From positions 16,699,403 through 16,763,402 of the forward strand of contig CM022667.1 of the NCBI GenBank assembly GCA_012295275.1: a stretch of 64,000 bases of DNA. The letters run 5' to 3'. The stretch comes from Chrysomallon squamiferum. Lineage: Eukaryota; Mollusca; Gastropoda; Neomphalida; Peltospiridae. Below are positions 47,783 to 62,420 of the stretch, one piece after another (the first letter of the stretch is position 1; each line of letters opens with the position of its first letter). The notes beneath the pieces were generated by a model that saw only the letters and a list, made by a program, of their open reading frames with translations, searched no databases and was not told the DNA's origin. A program made the translations under genes and the position numbers.

Positions 47783-47851
47783 TCATTTCAGTTCTTCGGT
47801 ACTTTTAATCCAGCTTCCTCTTGTATTATTTTGTACTTTGTTAGTATCATT
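47783..47851 (-). CDS. Terminal exon of an unrecognised gene (copy 2)
   Basis: Acceptor TCCTTTCAG|, phase 0: NDTNKVQNNTRGSWIKSTEE, LK, TGA. A short insertion ('agttcatttcag', 47780-47791) relative to copy 1 creates the earlier stop. It joins the exon at 48592-48768 in frame. Confidence 0.45.
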   Translation of the reverse strand, partial: NDTNKVQNNTRGSWIKSTEELK

Positions 47852-48172
47852 CTGAAAGGAAAACAATAGAAGTTAATAAACATTAACAACTGTATCTTGA
47901 AAAAAAGTCTTAAGTATATATAGCATCACAAAGGAGCGACTCCGATACACATGCATAAACAGACAAATACTCACACACACATCCAACATACATGTTGGTG
48001 TGTGTTCGTGTGCGTCTGTGTGTGTGTGTGCGTGTGTGTGTCTTCGCCCCTTCTTTCTGTTTCGTCACAATCTTGGAAATAAACAAATCTTCTTAACCCG
48101 TTCAGGAGATTAGCGAAGCGTTCGAAAGGTATCCTCTCAAGCGCGCCAAACTGTCTGATTACGCTTATATAT

Positions 48173-48460
48173 ACATACATACATACATACATACATACAT
48201 ACATACATACATACACACATACACACATATATACATAATACGTATATACATACATACATATATACATACACACACACATACAAACATACACACACATATA
48301 TATATATATAAATAAACACAAACACATACATTGAGAGACACATACAATATTTACAAACATACAGACACACACACACATATACATATAGATAGATAAATAG
48401 ATAGACAGATAGATAGATACACACACACACTCATATATATATATATATATAGATATAGAT
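48173..48460. repeat. (CATA)n/(CA)n/(TAGA)n compound microsatellite
   Basis: Long expansion relative to 16588-16735. ORFs across it (ICVCMYVC...) are artefacts. Confidence 0.93.
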
Positions 48461-48591
48461 ATAGATGCATATATATTTTTACACACTCACACAGATACAC
48501 ACATATATATGAATGTATGTATGCATGTATGAATGTATGCACGAACGTATTTAAGTTTTGTTTTATTGTTGTTTTTTCTTTAATGTTTTAC

Positions 48592-48768
48592 TTGTTTATT
48601 CTGCTGGTGCAGGTGTCGTCTGTTCTCAGTACTTTTCTCTACAATAAACTTTGTGTCCTTCATCACCCATACCGCGTAGCAATCACCTAAACAAGGATCA
48701 TCTAATGTCACGGGTCCGCCATCATATGGTTTCCCAGCAAAATAGCATGAAGTGAAGCTCGGTGTTGT
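48592..48768 (-). CDS. Internal exon of an unrecognised gene (copy 2)
   Basis: 177 bp, TTAG| acceptor and CAA|GTAAAA donor, phase 0. It reads TTPSFTSCYFAGKPYDGG, PVTLDDPCLGDCYAVWVMKD, TKFIVEKSTENRRHLHQQN. Same length as copy 1 with four amino-acid replacements and no stop. The extra cysteine (SCYF for SRYF) would make three in this segment. Confidence 0.6.
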
Positions 48769-49350
48769 CTAAGCTGAAACAAGCAAAAAGTATGCAGAAA
48801 TGATCGACAATATTTGTATTTGATGTATTTGATTCACTGTTAGCCATTATAGGTATTTATTTAACTTGCTATATCATGTGTGTTGCGTGTGCGTGCGTGT
48901 ACTTGTGGGTGTAACTGTATACACTCAACCCTGCATTTAACGGACCCCAATTTACCTGATTTGTTGGGATATCCGGACAGAATCTGGAAAATTTATAAGT
49001 ATTCTTGAATCTCGGGAGCTAACATGTCTCATAGTGCGCCTGTCAAACAAACAAAAAGCACGCAGAAAATATTAACAATATTTGCACGTTCAGCATGATT
49101 TAGTTCTCTGACCTCTGAGAAAGAAAGTTAAATTTTCTGGTTTAAATTCTATTGCTCCCAACATATGTCGCGTTCGATTCATTGTTAACCATAATCCAAA
49201 TCTCTTTAATTTAGTATATAATCTCACTTAGTTCAATTCTCAAGTATTATGAATTGCAGTTGTTGTGATGGTAAATACAGAAATCTGCTGCAACTGCAGT
49301 TAGTTTTAACAATGCCGAATTTCTTTCTGCCGCAGGATAAAGTAGATAAA

Positions 49351-49351
<1 letters not shown>

Positions 49352-49420
<69 letters not shown>
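49352..49420. repeat. (CA)n microsatellite
   Basis: Perfect CA tract, counterpart of 17537-17599. Confidence 0.95.
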
Positions 49421-49425
<5 letters not shown>

Positions 49426-49639
49426 AACAGACAAGTCTACAACGTTGCAGTCAAAATGTGGAGCTTTCTCCTAAAGTTTAGATTGGATGGTATTAAAATG
49501 AACTATAATTAATATTTATGTATAAATTTATAGTTCAGTTTTTCTTTACAATTACAGAGAACCTGGGGATGTACAGTTTAAATATATCAGAAATAAGAGG
49601 ATTAGGAGATTAACTAATTTACTCCTTATAATAATATTT

Positions 49640-49875
49640 ATAACAATGGTCTGATTCTTACATTGGTTTACATTGGGTCGATTGGGTCGTGGTGTAATGA
49701 ATGGGACAGGAAACGAAAACGTGACAAGCCAAAATGTTCAGATCGGGAGTCCGTTCCTTTTTAATATTCCAAATACTGGTGAAATTCATATACAGCTGTT
49801 TCAGTAACATTGCATCCTGACGTAATGATACTTCCTACTATAGCACTCCCAGTTCCAACATTGCATTAGTATATG
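49640..49875. other. Conserved exon-like block (copy 2)
   Basis: Counterpart of 18080-18330. Here the plus frame is longer (NVQIGSPFLFNIPNTGEIHI) and the minus frame reads VGTGSAIVGSIITSGCNVTE. Strand undecided. Confidence 0.3.
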
Positions 49876-50279
49876 AAGAATAGTAAATAAATAAGTTTTA
49901 ACTGTAACCCTATGTGAAGATTATTCTACTTTTGAAAAAAGGAGGTAAATGAAAACTAATGATAATACCAATAAATTTGCTATTACTAATACTACTACTA
50001 TTACATTTAGGACATTACTAGAAGTAGTGATTCTACTATTGCCACAGATTTACAAGTCCTCCACGATAATAGTTTCTCAGTCTTCATTACTGGTTTTTGC
50101 TATTACTGTTGCCACTATAAAATAAACACCAACAATAACAACCACTACTTCGACGACTATTACTACTACCATTACTACAACCACTTCTTCTACTAATTAT
50201 ACTACTAATACTATTACATCTGCTACTACTAACACTTATAAGGCTAACATTATCTTTTCATTTATTTCGTTTGTGAGGT

Positions 50280-50470
50280 GATCCAGTATTGATAACATTT
50301 AAACAACAGTTTCTACAGGCGCTGTTTCGTGGTTATTTTTCCTGAATAGGTTAAAATATGTAGAAAAAAACGTGACGTGTAATGCTGACAGTGGATCGTT
50401 TCACGAGGGAAATATAGATATGAGAATAATAAGGGTTCAGCATTTATTCTCAGGTTCGAATTTTTCAGCT
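50280..50470 (-). pseudogene. Promoter-type flank without its exon
   Basis: The family's proximal upstream sequence ('cagtattgataacatttaaac', interrupted here; TATA-like at about 50295) is present. The signal exon itself is deleted at its left boundary. Confidence 0.45.
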
Positions 50471-50599
50471 CTGTACAAATTGATCATGCAGCGTCGAGAA
50501 AAAGTCTTCTTTCACATAACTGTTTTGTATACATTTACTTCATCTGATTATGTGAATTCATGCATAGAAAAGTATGTATTTGCATCTGTGTATTGCGTG

Positions 50600-50603
<4 letters not shown>

Positions 50604-50695
<92 letters not shown>

Positions 50696-50726
50696 GTATA
50701 TATGTGTGTGTATATGTGTGTATGGC

Positions 50727-50818
<92 letters not shown>
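50604..50818. repeat. (TC)n and (GA)n tracts facing each other
   Basis: (TC)n at 50604-50688 and (GA)n at 50730-50818 separated by about 40 bp, forming a near-perfect inverted repeat that could fold into a long hairpin. Confidence 0.93.
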
Positions 50819-50820
<2 letters not shown>

Positions 50821-51195
50821 AACTGCCTATAAACAAGATATGTCTACAGTAGCTTCCAAATCATTTACTCAGTCTCCCGATCCAAATCAAATTTACAGAA
50901 AAAATCAGTCCGTCCCGATGTTTTCCCTGTTAATTACAACACTAAATAATGTCACTAACAGAAAAATGTCTGAGAGTGTCTACATGTCTACAATAACATA
51001 GCTTTATGATCTTTTCAATGGCTTTTAACGAAAAAGAGTGAAAATTGAATTTTTAACTAATTTTTTTATACGGCCGGTTGAATATTCTGTAATTGAATAT
51101 TTGTAATGTTTTTAAAGATTTTTTTCCAGACATTTTATGACTGGAGTGAAGGAATCATCTGTGTATGACGATCTTAAACAAATCAAAGTAAATAT
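50819..51195. other. AT-rich flank, no gene
   Basis: Family flank motifs to 51010, then unassigned sequence. Confidence 0.5.
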
Positions 51196-51365
<170 letters not shown>

Positions 51366-51889
51366 ATAAACAGCAAATAATATTATCTCAGTTAGTATAG
51401 TATCAAAATTTATGACCTTATTTCAATTATTATACAGTATTTATTTATAACATTATTTTAATTAATATATACTAATTTCTAAGATTATACATTTTATTTC
51501 TTATAATTTCTATGATTATACATTTTTTTTATAATTTCTATGATTATTTCAATTATTATGCAACAATTTATGTGATCATTTCATGAATTTTAGTAATTTG
51601 TATGATTGTTTTTATTCAATTATTTTCTAATAATTTACATGAATATTTCAATTATTACATATAGATATAGTGGATATGACCAGGTAAATTATTAAAGTAG
51701 TCAGTTGTTTGAGAAATTGTTATTAAACAACGAATTAAGAGCTTTCTAGTGTTTTGATTATTCAAATTGTATTAATTGAGCATAGCAAGATAACAATTAA
51801 TAAATTAGATTCTGAAAAATTACTGTATTACTACTACTACTACTACTATATTTATACTACAAAAGAAAAAGTACCACTACTACTACTAT
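51366..51889. other. Very AT-rich sequence, nothing recognised
   Basis: Repeated 'ttcaattatt'/'atttctatgattat' phrases suggest old simple-repeat decay. Confidence 0.5.
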
Positions 51890-52310
51890 TTCTACTAGTA
51901 CTACTATAATAAATACTCCTACTGTTTTTACTAATAATAGTAATATGGTACTACTACTACTACCACTACTATAACAACTACTACACCAAATACTACTGCT
52001 AATTATGATACCAACACATTTGTTATTGCTAATTATTTTTCTCTCATATTTACGACATTACTGGTTGCACTGATTTTACTATGGCATCAACTCTTCCACG
52101 TCAATATTTTCTTAGTCTTCATTACTTGCTGTTACTATTACTCTTGCCACTATAAAATCACCACCAATAACAGCTACTAACTCTTCTACTACTGCTACTA
52201 CTACCAATACTACTATCACTTCTACTATTACCTGTAGTATTTGGCACTGATAAGACCAAAGAAATAATAAAAGTCACCCAAACGAAGATCATGTGAACAG
52301 ATCGTTTGTG
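51890..52310 (-). pseudogene. Deleted copy of intact gene 1
   Basis: 51890-52226 matches intron 2 of gene 1 (32160-32520). It then jumps directly to the donor side of the signal exon (CTACAG|GTAATAG; compare 33276), so exon A and intron 1 are gone. The leader (FIISLVLSVP) is readable, but the ATG segment is also deleted ('gaacagatcgtttgtgacg'). Clearly dead. Confidence 0.75.
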
Positions 52311-52491
52311 ACGTGACTCAGTATTCATGGCGTTTAAATAACAGTTTCCACATGCGCAGTTTGATGCCTGTGTTTGGTAAATAGGTTAACTATGTTTAGA
52401 AAAGACTGGTGACGTGCAATGCTGACGGTGAATCGCATCACTAGTAAAATCTAGAGATTATCACGTCTGTCAGTCTCCGTCTCTGAGTTTT

Positions 52492-52609
<118 letters not shown>

Positions 52610-52639
52610 CTTCTTTGGAACAAATATTTTGTCACCGTC

Positions 52640-53640
52640 CATTTAGCCTAATAACCAATACAGTCAGGTGTTGGGCCTAATGACTAAAATTTCAAGGAAT
52701 TAGGACAAATGACTGGAGTTTGGTTCCTGCTGTTTGACATTCTTCCTGGTAGCAATTCGGGCAATCAGCCAAACGGGTTTTATGCTTCTTTTTTTCTGCT
52801 GATTGAAGGGATCAGTGGTTCCATTCAATTTTTGTTAGCGTATGCTTTACAGGTTATTGATATATAATGTCAGTAATAAAAGATTCAAATATAAATAATA
52901 AAGCACATAAATTATATCTAACTAATCAAAACGTTTCTGCACTGAAATGCTTTAAACAAATACTTTCCCAAATTACACAGTGATTTCTTATTTTCAATCT
53001 CGTCTTCAATCTCACTATTGTTACGTAACATACATATTCTTTGTGCTCTCTCTCAATATTCCTGTGTCTCACAATCTCATTTGCTAGCTGATGTGCAGTG
53101 TTTTACTATCGTAAGCTTTACAGCTTATTGATATACAATGTTAATAATAAAAAATGCAAGAAGTAAAAATACTCACATAATATACATAATCACATACTAT
53201 ACAGCTGATGTGCAGCCTCACTTTTGTTAAATAAAATTGAATTGTTAAACCATCTCTAATGTATTTATATAAATTGTCCCATTTCACATATGTATTTAGA
53301 AATGAAAGATTCTGCCTTGCTTGGTGAACACTTTTCATTAATCTGGTCCTGCTCTATCCATATGTGTCCTGTGACGGAAACAACACTTAATAATTATATA
53401 AGCTAAGTGTGACGGAAACAACACACTCCTCTTTAATATGTAATTGATGTTAGATTTCCTGAAAAAGTATATAAGCTATGTTGTTTTCTGGGACGCACTA
53501 GTGTCTGCATGTCTACTAAAGTTCCAAACAGTCTCGGCACGATCCTGATACAGGAATGTTAAAAGACCACTATGTGGTCTTTTCTAGGCACTAAAAGCAT
53601 CTGTTGCATTTTTTGGCAGGAGAGATCAGTTTTACACCGT

Positions 53641-53687
<47 letters not shown>

Positions 53688-54050
53688 TGAAGTAGTATAA
53701 CCATTTTTTGAGAATAGTTGCTAATCTGAGATGAGACTGATCTACATAAACTTTAAGGTATTATCTCTAAAGTAGTTGGTGAGAATAGCTGGTAATCTGA
53801 GGTAAACTCTGACCATCAGTAATTGTAAACACTGATACCACAATGGTGTTATTGACAACTGATTGTGATGTCAACGTCCTGCTAACCAGGAAGTTATTTT
53901 CATATACATGCATATTCAAATACTTACTGAGGTGTGCTATTTTACCTTCAGGGATAAACAGGTTTAATATCCTCCATATTTTCACTTATGTGGTGAGAGT
54001 AAGTTTGTGCCATGGTAAGCTAACTCTGTAAATAACTATTATTAGATCAT
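52640..54050 (-). mobile_element. GTCATTAGGC-type repeat, unit copy C
   Basis: Lacks the first terminal motif present in copies A and B (begins inside it). Contains a (TA)n expansion at 53645-53688 absent from the other copies. Confidence 0.5.
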
Positions 54051-54310
54051 TTAATATGTATATTCTTTAAATCTAAACTACTGTTGTTGTGTTTCTGGTG
54101 GTTTAACGTTTACATATATGATCTTGTTCCCCGAACACCCTTAGAACCGAGCCAAATCGGGTAGCTATCTACCCGATACAGGGAGATATGTATGTATTGC
54201 TAGTGCTATTTCTCAGGAAGAGTGTTTTACCAGTTTCTGGTTCTAATTTGACGTCGTGATGACAGTGCTAATTACGGGTCACATGCGACAGCGTTTGGTG
54301 CCCCGTGACA

Positions 54311-54614
54311 TATCTCAATCCCAATTTATATAAAGTGTTCCTAATAAAAGTCACCCAATTATTTTTCTATAATATAAAATACAATTTTTGGTATTAATTA
54401 ATTTCAGCCAATATTTAATCATTCGATATGTACGCTCATAAACTATAGCGAATCTTCTCAGTTCAAAATAGACCATAATATTTGTGGTTAACATTTAAAA
54501 TATTTTTACAAAAATCTAAGTGAATTTTCTCAATAACATCTGCGATTTGAAAACCCCGTATGTCACTTCAATAAAAGAGCACACTAGTCATATATGTATC
54601 AAACAGTAACAATA
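54311..54614 (-). pseudogene. LINE reverse transcriptase fragment (copy C)
   Basis: As 24945-25258. Small deletion near 54487. Confidence 0.65.
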
Positions 54615-54922
54615 GAGAAATATAATTTGAAGACATATTATTTACACTCTGTGTAGCCTTCTTGTTGTGTTATTCTAACATCAAAGAACAAAATAGATGG
54701 TGGGGATTACTGGTAGTGTTATTTTTACATCAAAGACCAATGATTTTAATACCAACAGTCATAGGGGTTTAAAGTTTTGCTTAGAACTGTTTATTGCACG
54801 GATTAGTGGTTATAGTATTCGTACATCAAAGACCAGTTATATGGTAGGGATTAGTAGTAGTGTCATTGTTACATCAAAGTGTTGATAGGTGATATGAAAT
54901 AGGGTAGACCCTCGAATGCTAC

Positions 54923-55115
54923 ACGTCCTATTGAAACAGGACGATAGCCTAATATTCTACGAGAAAATAGAAAATGTCATATTTGTTATCTTAACAAAAT
55001 GGAGATGAATATCACTATATATTTGAATGTAATGATCCTATGTTATTAAATGCGAGAAAAGTACACCAGATAAATACGAGACATCAAAATATAACTTCAT
55101 ATAATAGTTTACAGT
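54923..55115 (+). pseudogene. LINE 3'-end CHC-type motif fragment (copy C)
   Basis: As 25567-25745 with a short extra segment ('aatgcgagaaaagt', about 55048-55061) that probably represents the ancestral LINE reading. Confidence 0.65.
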
Positions 55116-55343
55116 AAATAAATATTTATATTAAAAAAGCTATGGTCGATAACAAGATGCATATGTGAGAGAGTGAGTCCTCCACGTTAAACTCCAACGC
55201 ATGTGCATTTTAATTCGTTATTATATATCTGTAATAGATTCTTCTCTGTACTGCAATCCTACAGTTTATGAGAATACAGTCAGTGTCACTGTCATAGATC
55301 ACATTAACATCACTTATGTCTGGCTATGGAGGTTTCTCTAGAG

Positions 55344-56076
55344 CAGAGGTGGGCAAACTACAGCCCGCGGGGCACATCCGGCCCACGATATCATTTTATC
55401 CGGCCCGCCAGGAATTTTCACAAATAGTAAACCTATAACATTCTTAAATTTGTAGTCTTCATTTCACTGATTTTGTTTCCCTGCGATATTTAACTGGTAC
55501 CACAAGGTGGCGCACTGAAACTAGACTGGGCCTTTCTTCGCCGCAGACTAGAGGTGGCAATTATGATTGGCACATTCAAACCGTCACGTGACGTTTGCTG
55601 TGAACTCCATCGACAAACAGTTGAAAAACAATAGAAACTGCGATTGAACTTACGTATCGAAACGGGGCGTGTCGGTGTGTATATCCACCACATTGAATAT
55701 GCATTGCCAGGTCTACCTCCAACTCTACCATCATCCTACATAACAAAATGAGCGTGCAAAAAAAGCGGAACATTGACAGAGAGTGTCGGTTTTCAAAAAG
55801 GAAAGGACTACAAAATATTTGTTCATTGAAATTCGATCAAAGGCCGTGTGTTTCATTTGTCATGTGTATTTTTTTTATGCTTTCCGCTGGGCACCCTCAG
55901 CAACACTGTTCCCATTAAATCCATCAGCGGTGAGTTGTTTGTATGTAACAATACATTTGTTGATTAAACAACAGAAAAAAGAAATAGAGTGCATGTGTAT
56001 TTTTTATGCTTTATGGTCGTTTCTTTTCCACCTCATAATGTTGTGGCCCTTGAGCCAAAAGGTTTGCCCACCGCTG
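55344..56076 (+). mobile_element. hAT-type transposon (copy C)
   Basis: Ends CAGAGGTGGGC and CCCACCGCTG. Transposase start at 55748 with the shared frameshift. A ~30-bp deletion near 56048 removes part of the right-end 'gtggcccac' repeat. Confidence 0.8.
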
Positions 56077-56219
56077 CTGTAGAACATAGCTTTAAGAAAG
56101 AACGGTCTAAGAAGTATGAAACGAGCAAGAGAGCGAACATTCCAAAGGAAGAGTACTTCTTGATCATAGACCGACTAAAGGAGATCTCTGTTCATCCCAG
56201 GAAGGAAACCCACCACTAG
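56077..56219 (+). pseudogene. Distal part of the hAT-split ORF (copy C)
   Basis: EHSFKKERSKKYETSKRANI, PKEEYFLIIDRL, KEISVHPRKETHH, stop. Open here as in copy A. Confidence 0.4.
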
Positions 56220-56749
56220 TAGATCATTTACTCAGTCTGTTACGATGTTTCCCAGTTAATTACAACACTAAATGATGTCACTAAAAGAAAAATGACTGAG
56301 AGTCTACATTAACATAGAGTTATCATCGTACTAATGACACTATTGAGAGAGAAGGATGAAGGATTTTATATTCTATTAAGTTTATTTTCCAAGAGAGAAT
56401 ATACTCTTTAATTTTTATTCAGTAAATTAACCTAAATTGTAATTGATTTTATTTCTTTTCAATATTTTGTAAAATTACATATCAATAATCACGTCCTTGA
56501 GCCAATCATATATTCAGATAATCATATTTTCAGATTACATTATATGTGTATGTGTGTATGTTTGTATGTATGTATGTATGGATGGATGGATGGATGGATG
56601 GATGGATGTTAGAGTACATATGCACGTATTAATAAATACTCTCTCCTTTTTTCATATAAATAATGAATATTCATTATTTAGATAGTAAATATTTCTTACA
56701 TCAAATGAAAAATTCCTTTTTCTGTTCTTTGTGGCACTGCATTTGTCAG

Positions 56750-56927
56750 TGGTGATGTTATAGAACTCGGTCTTGCCGGCCTAGTGATGTGCAACATAAA
56801 GCCATGCCATATTGTGGTTCCCAAGAAACTAAAATGTCTACTTGTGGAGGACATATACAGTAACCATCATCACTAAAGTTTTTCTGTTCTCATCCATCTT
56901 ACACGTGTCCTGTTAGCGTTTTACAGT
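56750..56927 (-). pseudogene. Decayed B exon (unit copy C)
   Basis: As 38215-38394: the acceptor is lost to the AAT tract (56928-56993) and a TAA follows GHV. Confidence 0.65.
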
Positions 56928-56992
<65 letters not shown>

Positions 56993-57089
56993 TCAGATTA
57001 GGAAGAATAAGAAGGCTCTCACAGTCACAGAGGCCCGCGCGAAGCTTGTATGATGTGGTTGTAAAACTTGTGGTGATGTTGTTGAAAAT

Positions 57090-57149
57090 AACAAGACAGA
57101 CGAAATAATAAAATTCAAACAAGACTGAGTCACGCATCTGAACTGCCAT
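57090..57149 (-). pseudogene. Decayed signal exon (unit copy C)
   Basis: ATG at 57149 (MAVQMRDSVLFEFYYFVC), no family donor. Confidence 0.5.
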
Positions 57150-57357
57150 GTCACTTTTCTTTTGTGACGTGAGTGAGTATTGATAAAACTTAAGTAACAG
57201 CTCTAACATTTCATGTTTAATGTTTCTGTACGGTAAAAACGTTAAATAATTATAATGAAGATCAGTGTGGTCTCTTATAACGACAGCGGATTCTGAACTA
57301 AATACAGAAACCGTAATAACAAGAATTCATCTTATCTCTCAATTTCCTTTGACAAAG

Positions 57358-58237
<880 letters not shown>

Positions 58238-58402
58238 TCATAATGGTGGCGTTGTAGCGGGTCCGGAACACAAAGCCTCGCCAAATCGTGGTTCCCACGG
58301 ACCAAGAGCTTGTACTTGTGGTGGACATTTGCAGTGACCATCATCACTAAAGTATTTCTGTTCATCTCCACGTAACACGTGTCCTGATGGCGTTTTACAG
58401 TT
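58238..58402 (-). pseudogene. Terminal B exon with lost acceptor
   Basis: The reading frame is clean: NCKTPSGHVLRGDEQ, YFSDDGHCKCPPQ, ALGPWEPRFGEALCSG, PATTPPL, TGA (58238-58240). However the expected ACAG|AACGTAA junction is replaced by 'attaattgtaaaaactg', with no AG just upstream. The gene (signal 60275, A 59162) would need a cryptic acceptor or would read through. Confidence 0.6.
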
Positions 58403-58430
58403 TTTACAATTAATAGTAATAATAATAATA

Positions 58431-58502
<72 letters not shown>

Positions 58503-58925
58503 TAATAATAATAATAATTTTTTTTATTGTATAGTCTAGTATTATAACAGCTTATTCTACTTCTCCTACTATAATTATTTTTACTAATAATATTAATACT
58601 GTAACCACTACTACTACTGTAACAACTATTACTACTACTACTACTACTACTACTACCACTACTACTAATTCAACTACTACTATTACTATTCGAGCTACTA
58701 CTACAACTGCTATCACTAATAATAAGAATAGCATTATTATTACTAATTCTACCATTAAAGGTAATAGTAAGCCTACAACTACTAAAACTAACTGTTCCAC
58801 CTACCACTAATAATACTACTACTAGTAATACAACTACGATCACTACTACTAACGAGACTACTAATAATTAGACTTTTAATTCGTCTACTGCTGTTGGTAT
58901 AAGGAGATACTGAAAAGTTGTCTAC
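58403..58925 (-). other. Intron 2 with long (AAT)n
   Basis: AAT tract about 58420-58520, then ACT-rich sequence as in 39800-40198. Confidence 0.7.
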
Positions 58926-59162
58926 CTCGACATGTGTATCTTCCACAGCTATCAGGTCCTTCAGGATCGAAACACATTGGTACTAAATAATCAGCGTACA
59001 TACAAATAATTTCTAATTCAGATGAAGAACCATAACCAGGCTGACAACGACACTCGTACGCACAAGGGTCATAGTGTGGAACGACTTGTCCAGGTCCGTA
59101 CATTTGTCCTTTGTGAGAGCAGTGAGGTGGCATTGCAGGTGTGGATGTAGGTGGCGGCAGCT
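58926..59162 (-). CDS. Exon A of third three-exon gene (VWC-like)
   Basis: 237 bp, acceptor CACTACAG|, donor TCGAG|GTAGAC, phase 1, fully open. It reads ELPPPTSTPAMPPHCSHKGQ, MYGPGQVVPHYDPCAYEC, RCQPGYGSSSELEIIC, MYADYLVPMCFDPEG, PDSCGRYTCRG. Eight cysteines. Duplicate of 40199-40435. The exon is healthy even though the following B exon has lost its acceptor. Confidence 0.75.
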
Positions 59163-59224
59163 CTGTAGTGTGTGTGGAAAATTAAGTAAACAATAATAAT
59201 AAAAACAATGAAAATGAAAATGAA

Positions 59225-59307
<83 letters not shown>

Positions 59308-59912
59308 CTCTTTTTTTTCTTCTCTTTTTTTCTCTTTTCTTTTTTGTGTGACTTATTCGGCATTGAAACAACTACTTGATGATATCAATATGTCTATAGT
59401 GTTTGTTATCACCACCGTAGCCGGATGTGAGCATTGGATAAACAAGCTTGAGTTTTATAGTCTAAGAATTTCTGATTATATATTTATCAATAAATAAACA
59501 GTGAAACATAATGTATATTTAAAACCGATTTAATCTAATTTACAATATTAGCGTAATCGACATAAGACTTTATGAGAATTAATATTAAGTATCATTTCCA
59601 GATTAATAAATAGGATCGCTACAGGTTCCCATAGTTTAAGACTTGGATAGGTTTCCATTCAGCCAAGTTTACGGCAGAGGTTACATTTTTACAAGTTTCC
59701 TTTAATATCAAATCGTTACCCATTTAACGAGAAGAAGAAAGAGAGAATTCTTAATATTGACTAAACTATTCGCTGCACTCAGACTCACTAAAATGTTTAT
59801 GATCTTTACAAGATAGGTGTAGCATAAGATGTAAATTTCAGAATCGTTTTCTTCACGTGTGACCTGCGCTAAATCTGTTAAGGGAGAAAATATGAAGAAA
59901 CGTGACTTTCGA

Positions 59913-59972
<60 letters not shown>

Positions 59973-60199
59973 ATCATCTTTATTATCACTACTTTTATTA
60001 CTACAGTGATGTTAATACTGACATTGATGAGATTGTAGTTATTATTATTTCTGTGTAAGATGCTGATGATACTATTCATGTAGCTGTTACTCTGTCACTA
60101 TTAACAGCACTAATAATAAGAACAACAACAACAACAACAAGAATATTAGTGACACTAATAACAAAAATAAAAATAATGATAATAATAAGTACAAATTAC
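59163..60199 (-). other. Intron 1 of third gene
   Basis: AAT tract 59240-59305, shared intron block 59345-59900, ATT tract 59917-59970. No gene. Confidence 0.65.
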
Positions 60200-60275
60200 C
60201 TTCAGGCGTTGGCATTGACAAGACAGACGAAATAATAAAATTCACACAGAAGAAAAAGATTATGTTAACAGCCAT
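60200..60275 (-). CDS. Signal-peptide exon of third three-exon gene
   Basis: 76 bp: MAVNIIFFFCVNFIISSVLS, MPTPE, phase 1 end at CTGAAG|GTAATTTG. Nearly identical to the exon at 15365-15440, including the 5' flank, so the two loci share recent ancestry in this part while their B exons differ greatly. Confidence 0.75.
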
Positions 60276-60298
60276 TTTTCTGTTTTTTGTTTGTGACG

Positions 60299-60325
60299 TG
60301 AGTCAGTATTGACAATGTTTAAACA
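60299..60325 (-). promoter_or_regulatory. Candidate core promoter
   Basis: TGAGTCA at 60299-60305 and TGTTTAAA (plus 60318-60325), as at 15464-15490. Confidence 0.4.
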
Positions 60326-60578
60326 GCTGTTTTCACATGCGCAGTTTGATGCCTGCGTTTGGTAAATAGGTTAAGTATGTTTAGAAAACACTGGTGACAT
60401 GTAATGTTTACAGCGGATCGTATAACGAGCGAAACATTCATATTAAAATCCAAATATTTTATCATGTCTATCAGTCTCAGTCTCTCAGTTTTTAAATATA
60501 TATACGTCTGTCTGTTTACATGTGTCCATATTGCTCTCACAGAGAGAAAAAGAGAGATATTAGTTTTTCATTTACAAT

Positions 60579-61932
<1,354 letters not shown>

Positions 61933-62011
61933 CTTGAGTCTTTGGCATTGGCAAGACAGAAGGAATAATAAAATTCAAACAGAAGAAGGAGAAGATCTTG
62001 TGAACAGACAT
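61933..62011 (-). CDS. Orphan signal-peptide exon
   Basis: 79 bp: MSVHKIFSFFCLNFIIPSVL, PMPKTQ, phase 1 end at CTCAAG|GTAATG. Open and spliceable, but no exon A or B is found between it and the next signal exon at 60275. Splicing onto the neighbour's exon A (59162) would be in phase. It is the duplicate of 31101-31179, which has lost its ATG. Confidence 0.55.
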
Positions 62012-62259
62012 GATTTAGCTTTTCGCTTGTAACGTGACTTAGTATTGATAACATGTAAATATCAATTTCCATATGCGCTGTTTGATGCATCTGTATGATA
62101 AAAAAGCTAAGTATGTATAGAAAAGATTGGTGATATCTAATGCTTTAGGAGGATCGTATCATGAGTGAAATATAGAAATTGAAATAATAAGGGTTAATCA
62201 TGTCTGTCATTTAATATCAGTCTTCAGTTTTTGAATGTTTCTGTTCTGTTAGACCACCA

Positions 62260-62420
<161 letters not shown>

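Larger units (their letters stand above)
47490..50270. repeat. Segmental duplication, copy 2 (partner 15916-18720)
   Basis: Same order and orientation as copy 1, with longer CATA/CA tracts and a few indels. Confidence 0.85.
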
